Part shown: piece by piece, positions 1-5,594 of the stretch
Layout of the letters: every line of letters starts with the position of its first letter
Position numbering within the stretch: position 1 is the stretch's first letter
Assembly (NCBI GenBank): GCA_012727835.1
Contig: JAAYGE010000180.1
Span: forward strand, 1-8,546
DNA: 8,546 nt
Direction: 5' to 3'
From: Bacillota bacterium
Lineage (GTDB): Bacteria > Bacillota_H > UBA994 > UBA5500
The notes under the pieces: model-generated
The model's database searches: none
What the model saw: only the letters and a program-made list of their open reading frames with translations
Told to the model about the DNA's origin: nothing
Program-made: the position numbers and the translations under genes

Positions 1-1
1 C

Positions 2-34
2 ACTAACCCCCTAGAAGTTCATAGCGTTAGTTAA
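2..34 (+). CDS. Possible 3' end of a gene entering from the left edge
   Basis: One frame on the plus strand is open from the left edge and ends at TAA (32-34), encoding the tail TNPLEVHSVS. A strong rightward terminator begins two bases later, which is the usual layout for a gene end. Only about ten codons are visible, so no product can be assigned. The frame could be open by chance; the following terminator is the main reason to list it. Confidence 0.35.
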   Translation, partial: TNPLEVHSVS

Positions 35-35
35 G

Positions 36-73
36 CGAGGCAGGCACCCCTGGGGGCCAGTGCCTCGTTTTTT
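36..73 (+). terminator. Rho-independent terminator for the gene left of the window
   Basis: The outer arms CGAGGCA (36-42) and TGCCTCG (61-67) pair perfectly. A GC-rich inner stem (GGC-CCC with GGG-GCC, one bulged A) sits between them. Six T follow directly (68-73). On the minus strand the hairpin is not followed by a T run, so it serves rightward transcription, although it could also slow transcripts leaving the leftward gene at 104-580. Confidence 0.85.
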
Positions 74-103
74 CTGCTACTCAGTAGTGCTTCTAACCGT
101 TGC

Positions 104-580
104 CTACACTAGATAAACAAGGAAAAGTAGACCCAACAATGAGTAGAGTAGGAGCCAAAGAAAGCCGAGCCAACTTCCTGCCCGCCGCGCAGCCCCAGAT
201 TTTCCTGCCATTAAGGATTTGAAAGCTCCTATTGCTCCAGGAAGAAAGCAGATAACAATGATTCCTCCCAGCTCAAACTTCTCTAGATACTTGATGGAGA
301 CTGGCAATATATTGGGTGTCCGCGTGAAGATCAACCTTGCGATGGCGAAGACGCCGAAGGCAAAGGGCAATAGTAATAGGGTCAGCCGCTTACTAATTTT
401 CTTCAATTCAAATGCGATGCGCTCGCTATCTTTCTGTTCTACCATAGCGTATACCGAATCCATAATACTCGAACCGATAGGCAGAGATAGAACGGCTAGT
501 ACAGGTGTGGATAGGGCCACCAGTTTTACTAAAGCGTTATAGATAAACGCCACCCCAGCAGCTATTTGATCAATGAACAC
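104..580 (-). CDS. Unrecognised membrane protein with about four transmembrane helices
   Basis: This 158-residue protein starts at GTG (578-580), placed by a strong AAGGAGGA site 7 bases upstream. Hydrophobic stretches at about residues 9-36, 66-85, 104-121 and 136-158 predict three or four membrane helices. A charged, probably cytoplasmic segment (about 47-65) is rich in Lys, Glu and Arg, and a basic loop (about 125-136, GKSGAARR) precedes the last helix. There is no cleavable signal peptide and no catalytic motif that I recognise. I cannot assign a family. The gene stands alone: a terminator separates it from the phosphoesterase gene upstream, so it probably has its own promoter in 581-665, where I see no convincing -35/-10 pair. 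The real ribosome binding site and codon-like composition support a genuine gene. Confidence 0.75.
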   Translation of the reverse strand: MFIDQIAAGVAFIYNALVKLVALSTPVLAVLSLPIGSSIMDSVYAMVEQKDSERIAFELKKISKRLTLLLLPFAFGVFAIARLIFTRTPNILPVSIKYLEKFELGGIIVICFLPGAIGAFKSLMAGKSGAARRAGSWLGFLWLLLYSLLGLLFLVYLV

Positions 581-587
581 GATTAAA

Positions 588-595
588 TCCTCCTT
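588..595 (-). promoter_or_regulatory. Ribosome binding site fixing the GTG start at 580
   Basis: On the minus strand AAGGAGGA lies 7 bases before GTG (580-578). It is nearly full-length complementarity to the 16S 3' end and selects this GTG as the start. Confidence 0.8.
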
Positions 596-665
596 AAAAA
601 GTGGCTCATATTACTAATATTCTGGACTACAACGTTTGAACCCTTCTGTGGCTTAGGAAGGAGAT

Positions 666-709
666 AAAAAGACACGGACAGCTTGTCTAAGAAAGCAAGC
701 TGTCCGTGT
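666..709 (-). terminator. Rho-independent terminator of the metallophosphoesterase gene
   Basis: A perfect 14-bp inverted repeat (672-685 with 696-709) has a 10-base loop. On the minus strand it is followed by one C and then five T (670-666). It lies 14 bases beyond the stop of the gene ending at 723 and isolates that gene from the membrane protein gene downstream. Confidence 0.9.
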
Positions 710-722
710 TCTACTTTGCCAG

Positions 723-1208
723 TTATCCGTAGATTATTTCCGCCCCGGCCCCCTTCTCATCCAATGTGAGTATAGCCACCGAGGGGCGTGGTTCACCGCG
801 GGGATCGGTGGCCGAGCCCGGGTTGAGCAGCAGTTGACCACCGTGCTTCTGGTTATAGGGCTGGTGGCTGTGGCCGAAGACAATTACATCGGCTCCGGGA
901 AAGGTATGTAAAGCCCGTTCGGGCGTGCTCTGCCCAGAACCCAAATGGCCATGGGTAAGCCCTACTCTATATCCATTCAGTTCAAGAGTCTGTTTTTGTC
1001 CTAAGATATCAGTAAGAGCTTCTGAGTCGGTATTGCCAGCGATGGCTGTGGTCGGTGCCAGCTCATTGAGCTCTCGTAATACCGACCAATCATTGATGTC
1101 GCCGGCGTGCAGTATCATATCCACGTTAGAGAAAGCCTTGCGCACGAAGTGGGGAAGAGTGTTTCCTCGGCGGGGCATATGGGTGTCGGAGATCACACCA
1201 ATCTGCAT
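723..1208 (-). CDS. YfcE/MJ0936-type metallophosphoesterase (phosphodiesterase)
   Basis: This is a cytoplasmic calcineurin-like phosphoesterase of the small YfcE/MJ0936 subgroup, which hydrolyses phosphodiester bonds with two metal ions, usually Mn or Ni. Numbered from the start chosen here (161 residues), the metal and catalytic motifs are in order: D-x-H at Asp8/His10, GD at 36-37, GN at 58-59, HGH at 86-88 and GHSH at 112-115. The family NPGS motif follows at 129-132. All metal ligands are present, so the enzyme should be active. The length is typical. An in-frame ATG at 1217 would put the ribosome binding site on top of the start codon, whereas ATG at 1208 has AAAGGA 8 bases upstream, so I prefer 1208. 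The cellular substrate is unknown, and the neighbours (an orphan membrane protein and the activator gene) do not suggest one. Confidence 0.93.
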   Translation of the reverse strand: MQIGVISDTHMPRRGNTLPHFVRKAFSNVDMILHAGDINDWSVLRELNELAPTTAIAGNTDSEALTDILGQKQTLELNGYRVGLTHGHLGSGQSTPERALHTFPGADVIVFGHSHQPYNQKHGGQLLLNPGSATDPRGEPRPSVAILTLDEKGAGAEIIYG

Positions 1209-1216
1209 ATAGCTCA

Positions 1217-1222
1217 TCCTTT
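1217..1222 (-). promoter_or_regulatory. Ribosome binding site deciding the 1208 start
   Basis: On the minus strand AAAGGA sits 8 bases before the ATG at 1208-1206. It overlaps the alternative ATG at 1217-1215, which argues against the longer start. Confidence 0.6.
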
Positions 1223-1238
1223 CTGCTAGAAGTACTTT

Positions 1239-1266
1239 ATTTTACCATAGCAAAACAGGCAGCCAA
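1239..1266 (-). promoter_or_regulatory. Candidate promoter of the metallophosphoesterase gene
   Basis: On the minus strand a -35-like TTGGCT (1266-1261, 4 of 6) and a -10 TAAAAT (1244-1239, 5 of 6) are 16 bases apart. The predicted start near 1232 would give a leader of about 25 bases carrying the ribosome binding site. The -35 box lies within the 3' arm and loop edge of the upstream terminator hairpin, so the two elements overlap. This is a match by eye to sigma-A consensus only. Confidence 0.4.
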
Positions 1267-1284
1267 AAGGGGCTGCCTGTTTTG
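1251..1284 (-). terminator. Terminator of the reductase-activator operon
   Basis: A perfect 14-bp inverted repeat (1251-1264 with 1271-1284) has a 6-base loop. The arms begin with CAAAAC and end with GTTTTG, so a short T run closes the stem in both directions. It lies 100 bases beyond the activator stop at 1384 and before the metallophosphoesterase gene, so it most likely ends the leftward operon. The T run is short and paired into the stem, so termination may be incomplete. Confidence 0.7.
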
Positions 1285-1383
1285 CCAAAGGGGTTAGCAA
1301 GACCGTCGTCGACGATATGATGTTCATAGCCTATGCTGGTGCAGTAGCCGCATGCTAGCACTTGCCCCAGCAGAATAACTTTA

Positions 1384-2145
1384 TTAAAGATCTCGAGCCA
1401 ACAGTGCGGCACCCAGGGCGCCGGTAAATTGGCAATCGGCGGGCGTGAGTAGAGGGACTTCTAGCTCTTCTTCCAGGGCCCGACGAATGCCCGCATTCTT
1501 GGCCACACCGCCAGTGAAAGCCACCGGGGCCACGATTCCAACTCGTGCCGCCATGGCGGCTACCCGTTTGGCCACCGATTGGTGCAAGCCAGCGATTAAG
1601 CCACCTCGACTTCTGCCTTGGGCCAAGTGGCCAATGATTTCCGATTCGGCAAAGACAGTGCACATACTGTTGATGCTGACCATTTCGCTAGGCAACTCTG
1701 CCTCTGCCAATTCAGATACGTCCATACCAAGTACTTGTGCCATGACCTGCAGAAAGCGGCCGGTTCCGGCGGCACACTTATCGTTCATGGCGAAGTCGAT
1801 TACTTTTCCCGCCTGATTTAGGCGGATTACTTTGCTATCTTGTCCCCCAATATCGATTACGGTGCGCACCTCGGGCAAAAGGGAGGTGAGGCCCTTGGCG
1901 TGACAGGTTATCTCCGTAATCGACTTGTCGGCCTCGGGCACCGAGATGCGCCCGTAGCCGGTGGCCACAATAGCATCTATTTCATTACGGCTGATGCCGG
2001 CCTGGCGCGTGAGCTCCTCAATCAACTGTTGCCCCGTATCGCGGGGACTCCAGCCGGTGGGCACCACCACCTGCCAGCTATTGTGAGGGGCCAGTAGCAC
2101 GCCCTTGGCGGCTACCGACCCGATGTCTAATCCTAAGGTAATCAC
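1384..2145 (-). CDS. BadF/HgdC-type ATPase activator of the double-cubane reductase (YjiL-like)
   Basis: This is an ATP-dependent electron activator of the BadF/BadG/BcrA/BcrD (HgdC) family. The family's homodimers hold one [4Fe-4S] cluster between subunits and use ATP hydrolysis to push an electron at low potential into a partner reductase. The 253-residue protein has the actin/Hsp70-like fold signatures in order: phosphate-1 loop LGLDIGSVAAKG (4-15), phosphate-2 VIDIGGQDSK (96-105) and adenosine motif FTGGVAKNAG (210-219). The two interface cluster ligands are present: Cys124 in NDKCAAGTG and Cys162 in SMCTVFAESE. The start is GTG, only 2 bases after the reductase stop, with GGAG 14 bases upstream, so translation is probably coupled. 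E. coli has the same gene order, yjiM then yjiL. The partner is therefore most likely the adjacent reductase rather than a classical hydroxyacyl-CoA dehydratase, whose two subunits are absent here. Confidence 0.93.
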   Translation of the reverse strand: MITLGLDIGSVAAKGVLLAPHNSWQVVVPTGWSPRDTGQQLIEELTRQAGISRNEIDAIVATGYGRISVPEADKSITEITCHAKGLTSLLPEVRTVIDIGGQDSKVIRLNQAGKVIDFAMNDKCAAGTGRFLQVMAQVLGMDVSELAEAELPSEMVSINSMCTVFAESEIIGHLAQGRSRGGLIAGLHQSVAKRVAAMAARVGIVAPVAFTGGVAKNAGIRRALEEELEVPLLTPADCQFTGALGAALLARDL

Positions 2146-2147
2146 TT

Positions 2148-3269
2148 TTAGCGAGTCATCTCCAGTAAAGCTTCAATTCGTACTTTAAGGGTTTCTACGT
2201 CCGAGTTAGAATAATCGGTTTCTAACTGTAAATAGGGAAGACCTAGGTCTTTGACCATCTGGCCCACACTATAAGCCTCAATGTTATAAGTATGGCAAGC
2301 CTGCCAGGTGAGGTCTATAACCGCATCTACCTTGAAATCAGCAATCATGCGCCGCAGTAGATCCAAGCGGCCCGGGTTAGGGCTCATGCAGGAGCAGGGT
2401 ATCTTGATATATTTCTCTGCCAAAGCCATGATCGGATCTTCATGGTCTGGGTCAGCCTGCAACTCAAGGGTCTTGTAACCAGTGCAGTTTTCCATGGCCA
2501 CCATGTCGGCACCCAGCTCTTCAATAATCTTAACTACCTTTTCGCTCCCTAGGCCAATGGGGCAACCGGTAACTAGAACACGGGGACGATCAGTCGGTGC
2601 GGCATCGGCCTTTTCTTGCCGCATCTGGGCAATGAGTTCCTGAGCTGCCTTGATGCCATCCTGCTTGTCTACCGCAAACATGCTGGACCAGCTGGCCTTG
2701 ATTAGTTCAACGTTGGGGATCAGAGGTGGATTCTCTTTATTAGTATCGAGCAAATCCTTAATAGCTTGACGCTCGTCATTTACTAGCCGGATTGCCTCTC
2801 TAATATCGTCATTACTGATGGTTACCTGGAACTCTTCCTCAATGCGTTCCTTCAGGCGGCGAATTTCAGCGGCCCATAGTTCCAGCGTTTCTTTACCTTC
2901 CTGTGTTGGGGGTAATTGCATCACATGGACCGGTTTCTTCTCTTGCATCAACTCAAACATCTTTTTCTTACCGTCACAGGTGGTCTCACCCACAATCAGG
3001 TCGGACAAGACAAAATAGGGGCAAGTATCGGTGATGGCGAAGCCGTAAGATGATTTAATCAAAGGACAAAGGTTACGGGGAAGATGTTCCTCGGCTGCCG
3101 CGATCGGGTCTTCCTTGGTGCCGCAAAGGCTAACGGGAACAGCACCGGCAGCTATAGCCAGCTCTTGGGGGAAGAAGGTGCAGTAGGCACCTATTACCTT
3201 GAGCCCCTCCTTGCGGCCATCGAGCATAGCTTGTAGGCCATCGGCACGCAACTTATCAAAAATGCTCAT
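2148..3269 (-). CDS. Double-cubane-cluster-containing anaerobic reductase (YjiM/DCCP-like)
   Basis: This 373-residue protein belongs to the HgdB/FldC (2-hydroxyacyl-CoA dehydratase component D) superfamily. By recalled sequence it is closest to E. coli YjiM and to the DCCP group, whose Carboxydothermus member carries a sulfide-bridged pair of [4Fe-4S] cubanes and reduces small molecules such as acetylene, hydrazine and azide. Shared blocks are AYCTFFPQE (28-36), LPRNLCPLIKSSYGF (63-77), VGETTCDGKKKM (93-104), TGCPIG (234-239), ENCTG (260-264), QACHTY (323-328) and ETDYSNSDV (350-358). Ten cysteines occur, at 30, 49, 68, 83, 98, 236, 262, 292, 294 and 325; several must be cluster ligands. There is no signal peptide, so the protein is cytoplasmic. 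ATG at 3269 has GGGAGG 9 bases upstream. Electrons should come from the activator gene just downstream. The physiological substrate is unknown for this group; the divergent importer may hint at it. Confidence 0.92.
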   Translation of the reverse strand: MSIFDKLRADGLQAMLDGRKEGLKVIGAYCTFFPQELAIAAGAVPVSLCGTKEDPIAAAEEHLPRNLCPLIKSSYGFAITDTCPYFVLSDLIVGETTCDGKKKMFELMQEKKPVHVMQLPPTQEGKETLELWAAEIRRLKERIEEEFQVTISNDDIREAIRLVNDERQAIKDLLDTNKENPPLIPNVELIKASWSSMFAVDKQDGIKAAQELIAQMRQEKADAAPTDRPRVLVTGCPIGLGSEKVVKIIEELGADMVAMENCTGYKTLELQADPDHEDPIMALAEKYIKIPCSCMSPNPGRLDLLRRMIADFKVDAVIDLTWQACHTYNIEAYSVGQMVKDLGLPYLQLETDYSNSDVETLKVRIEALLEMTR

Positions 3270-3342
3270 CCAGACAAACCTCCCAAAATTATAAGTTTCT
3301 GGCTATGTAATCTGGTCGTTCTACACAAAGCCATTACTACTA

Positions 3343-3386
3343 TACTATAAACGAGGTTATATTAACAGTAAAACTTTTTTATAGTA
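3343..3386. repeat. 9-bp inverted repeat flanking the leftward promoter (candidate operator pair)
   Basis: TACTATAAA (3343-3351) and its exact reverse complement TTTATAGTA (3378-3386) have centres 35 bp apart. One arm covers the -10 box and the other lies just upstream of the -35 box. Between them is a short GTTA-N3-TAAC dyad (3356-3366) in the promoter spacer. The region is very AT-rich, so chance is a real alternative. Confidence 0.35.
3344..3372 (-). promoter_or_regulatory. Promoter of the reductase-activator operon
   Basis: On the minus strand a -35 TTTACT (3372-3367, 4 of 6) and a -10 TATAGT (3349-3344, 5 of 6) are 17 bases apart, the ideal spacing. Transcription would begin near 3337, giving a leader of roughly 68 bases. 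A 9-bp inverted repeat flanks the promoter (listed separately). Confidence 0.6.
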
Positions 3387-3418
3387 GCTTGTGAAAAGAG
3401 TAGTTTAAGGAAGTTTAA

Positions 3419-3434
3419 TGTTACACATTTAACA
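3419..3434. promoter_or_regulatory. TGTTA-N6-TAACA palindrome, candidate CRP/FNR-family operator
   Basis: The 16 bases TGTTACACATTTAACA form a perfect 5-N6-5 inverted repeat, the geometry of CRP/FNR-family sites (TGTGA-N6-TCACA and relatives). It overlaps the -35 box of the rightward promoter and is centred about 28 bases before the predicted start, a position that would usually repress. It also lies about 50 bp upstream of the leftward -35 box, so one protein could influence both operons. The regulator is not encoded in this window. Confidence 0.45.
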
Positions 3435-3448
3435 AGATGATGTATAAT
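3420..3448 (+). promoter_or_regulatory. Promoter of the ABC importer operon
   Basis: A consensus -10 TATAAT (3443-3448) follows a -35-like GTTACA (3420-3425, 4 of 6) with a 17-base spacer. The predicted start is near 3455, giving a leader of about 57 bases before the ATG at 3512. Confidence 0.65.
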
Positions 3449-3511
3449 AGCGATGGCATCAGCCCCCATTTCAGGAAAAAGGGGAGCAAAAGAAGAAGGC
3501 AGAGTTAGAAA

Positions 3512-4627
3512 ATGCACAAACGTATCATCACGACTCTAGTACTGCTGCTCATGGTCGCGGTTGTTGCCGTCGGTTGCGGCGACAAGAATGAGCAAGCCCA
3601 GTTGCCCGTGTTCAAGGTGGGCTATGGATTTAGCAGTCACGAAGCGGCCTTTATGGTGGCGGCCAAAGAAGGAAAGTCTATTTCCGACAAGGTTTATCTG
3701 GAAGAGGTCGTGGAGCGCCAGTTGTATCGACTCCACGCCGACGGCAAGGCGATTGCCGACTTGGAGCTGGTTACTGTTACCGGTGGTAACCAGGGTATGC
3801 AGCTTATGTCACAAGGCCACATTGATTTTGCCACTGGCTCCTCGGCAGCTTTAATGGCAGCCGTTGATAAGGGTGGTACCATGAAAGGCCTTTGTCCCAT
3901 ACATACGGGCGGAATCGCGGTTGTGGCTTTAGAAGAGTTCCCTGCTAACAACTGGGAAGAGTTCTTGGCCGTAGTAAATGCCAGCAAGGAGCCCATTAAG
4001 GTTGGCTATCATTCGCCCACTAGTGCTCCCATCATTCTCTTTGAGAAGGTAGTCAAGGAAGCCGGACTTTCTACCTCCGGTGATCCGAACAACACCAGCG
4101 CCGACTTTCTGGTGGTTGACCTCAAGGACACTAAGAACCTGGTGCCTGCTCTGAACAGCAAGCAAGTGGACGCTTGGGTCGGGCCTTCACCTAATCCTGA
4201 AGTCGCCGTTACCACAGGTGTTGGTAAGATCGTCTTAGACATGAAAGATTTGCCCCCTAAGGGCCAATGGGATGATTTCCCTTGCTGCGTACTTTCTACG
4301 TCGGCAGAGATGATAGCCAAGCATCCGAGAATCGTTGAGGCTATGGTGCAAGTGATGACTGATGCGGCCAATTATGCCATGCAGTATCCAGAGAAGCTGG
4401 TAGCCATTATGGTAGACTGGGCTGGTGTTCCGGAAGCGGCGGCTAGGATCAATGCGGTAAAATATACTACCGACAACAATGATAAGTTCATAGCTGGTGA
4501 AGGTATCATCTACGAGGCCCTGCAGGCAACCGATAAGATCAATGACCGGTTTAAGGATGTCCCCTTTGCCGAGGCAGCTGAACAGCTCTTCGATTTCAGC
4601 TTTATCAACGAGGTCTTAGGTAAATAA
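3512..4627 (+). CDS. ABC importer substrate-binding lipoprotein, NitT/TauT/NMT1-like
   Basis: This 371-residue extracytoplasmic solute-binding protein belongs to a NitT/TauT/SsuA-type importer. It begins with a lipoprotein signal: basic MHKR, a hydrophobic core (about 5-20) and the lipobox AVGC, so Cys22 would be lipid-modified and anchor the protein outside the membrane. The mature part has family features: HEAAFMVAAKEG (43-54), the motif TGGNQGMQLMSQGHIDFATGS (90-110) read here as positions only, and the hinge region KVGYHSP (163-169). The ligand cannot be told from sequence. Unusual for such a protein are three further cysteines: Cys128 and a vicinal pair Cys258-Cys259 in DDFPCCVLS. The start has a weak AGAAGG 12 bases upstream. 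It is the first gene of an operon with the permease and ATPase, and a hairpin follows its stop. Confidence 0.88.
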   Translation: MHKRIITTLVLLLMVAVVAVGCGDKNEQAQLPVFKVGYGFSSHEAAFMVAAKEGKSISDKVYLEEVVERQLYRLHADGKAIADLELVTVTGGNQGMQLMSQGHIDFATGSSAALMAAVDKGGTMKGLCPIHTGGIAVVALEEFPANNWEEFLAVVNASKEPIKVGYHSPTSAPIILFEKVVKEAGLSTSGDPNNTSADFLVVDLKDTKNLVPALNSKQVDAWVGPSPNPEVAVTTGVGKIVLDMKDLPPKGQWDDFPCCVLSTSAEMIAKHPRIVEAMVQVMTDAANYAMQYPEKLVAIMVDWAGVPEAAARINAVKYTTDNNDKFIAGEGIIYEALQATDKINDRFKDVPFAEAAEQLFDFSFINEVLGK

Positions 4628-4642
4628 GGCGTAACATTGTAG

Positions 4643-4679
4643 GAGCCATGGCGGGAAGGACGCCTTTCCGCTGTGGCTC
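4643..4679 (+). terminator. Intra-operon hairpin after the binding-protein gene (attenuator or mRNA stabiliser)
   Basis: GAGCCA (4643-4648) pairs with TGGCTC (4674-4679), joined through two possible G-U pairs to a 9-bp inner stem (4651-4659 with 4663-4671, one G-U) closed by a 3-base loop. About 17 pairs form in all. Only TTATT follows, not a proper T run, so full termination is unlikely. Partial termination or 3'-end protection would give more binding protein than permease and ATPase, as is common in such operons. Confidence 0.65.
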
Positions 4680-4692
4680 TTATTGAGAGATA

Positions 4693-4700
4693 AAGGAGGA
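4693..4700 (+). promoter_or_regulatory. Ribosome binding site fixing a TTG start
   Basis: AAGGAGGA lies 8 bases before TTG (4709-4711). The site is strong and well spaced, and there is no ATG or GTG nearby in frame, so TTG is the likely permease start. Confidence 0.75.
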
Positions 4701-4708
4701 GTCAGCAA

Positions 4709-5584
4709 TTGACCTCAGTAGATAAGGGCCCTAGGAAGGTAGGTGCCGCTCCAAAACACTGTTGGCGCCTTTTGCGGCCATTGGTCGCCCCGATGATGCT
4801 TTTTGTGGTCTGGCAGTTGATGGCCTTGCGTTTAGGAAACTTTCTCATTCTACCGCCCCTTGACGCCGTAGTTAGGATTCTGCTCAACCCGTTTCAAGAC
4901 TTGCTGCGCCTAGGCTCCATGGTACACAATGCCCAAGTCAGCTTGGTACGCGTTCTGCTTGGCTACAGCATGGCTGCTTTGATTGGTATCCCTTTGGGGA
5001 TATTGATGGGTTACTCGGCCCGCGCTCGAGCAGCTTTGCAGGGGGTGTTATCCATGTTGCGGCCCATACCACCTCTGGCGTGGGTACCCCTTATTCTGGC
5101 GTGGTTTGGTACGGCCAGCCTGGCTACGCTCTTCGGGCTACGCGGTGGCGCTGGCTATGTGTACTTGAGCAATATTCGGGTATCTATGGTGTTTATTATC
5201 TTTATCTCGTCCTTTTTCCCCATACTAATAAACACCATGTTTGGAGTACGTAACGTGCGTCGAACTCTGTTGGACTCGGCCCTAACACTGGGAGCCAGTC
5301 AAGGCGACCTAATCCGAAAAGTGATCTTGCCAGCCGCACTGCCCAGCATTTTCACTGGGCTACGGGGCGGTATGGGAGCAGCTTGGGGTAGTTTGGTGGC
5401 TGCCGAAATGCTACCAGGTAGCATAGCAGGACTTGGCTACCTTATATCCCATGCCCAATCCTACTCCCGCACCGATATTGTTATGGCAGGTATGATTGCC
5501 ATTAGCATTATCGGCTCCGCTCTCGACCTCCTCTTCCGCCTAGTGGAAGAGAAAAGGTTCAAATGGCAGAGTCTGGCGAGATAG
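4709..5584 (+). CDS. ABC importer permease, SsuC/TauC-like
   Basis: This 291-residue integral membrane subunit of the importer (BPD_transp_1 type) should form a homodimeric channel. It has about six hydrophobic segments, near residues 27-50, 77-102, 122-134, 160-180, 225-245 and 257-277. The cytoplasmic EAA coupling loop is clear: ALTLGASQGDLIRKVILPAA (191-210), where the ATPase docks. The SsuC/TauC landmarks RPIPPLAWVPL (118-128) and WFG (132-134) are present. After WFG there is an apparent extra segment of about 20 residues (about 136-158, containing GLRGGAGYVYLSNIRV) before FFPILINT; relatives I know go almost directly from WFG to that motif. The start is TTG with a strong ribosome binding site. 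The stop is 10 bases before the ATPase start. Confidence 0.9.
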   Translation: MTSVDKGPRKVGAAPKHCWRLLRPLVAPMMLFVVWQLMALRLGNFLILPPLDAVVRILLNPFQDLLRLGSMVHNAQVSLVRVLLGYSMAALIGIPLGILMGYSARARAALQGVLSMLRPIPPLAWVPLILAWFGTASLATLFGLRGGAGYVYLSNIRVSMVFIIFISSFFPILINTMFGVRNVRRTLLDSALTLGASQGDLIRKVILPAALPSIFTGLRGGMGAAWGSLVAAEMLPGSIAGLGYLISHAQSYSRTDIVMAGMIAISIIGSALDLLFRLVEEKRFKWQSLAR

Positions 5585-5594
5585 GGGTGAAGTA

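Noticed and set aside
1306..1315. 10-bp palindrome TCGTCGACGA between the activator stop and its terminator
   Set aside because: Short, outside any promoter, and with no second copy in the window; likely chance.
1355..1663. Open frame on the minus strand encoding a Trp/Gly/Arg-rich peptide
   Set aside because: It lies in another frame within the 3' half of the activator gene, whose motifs are intact; no ribosome binding site or recognisable motif.
2148..3269. Labelling the gene as a 2-hydroxyacyl-CoA dehydratase subunit
   Set aside because: It belongs to that superfamily, but classical dehydratases need two different subunits plus CoA-transferase or substrate-pathway genes, none of which are here. 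The sequence blocks match the single-subunit YjiM/DCCP type.
3455..3511. Riboswitch (for example TPP) in the leader of the importer operon
   Set aside because: The leader is only about 57 bases, with a weak CCCC/GGGG pairing and none of the conserved riboswitch cores I know.
4009..4371. Antisense open frame within the binding-protein gene
   Set aside because: No ribosome binding site and Thr/Ser-rich composition; a reverse-frame shadow of a well-supported gene.
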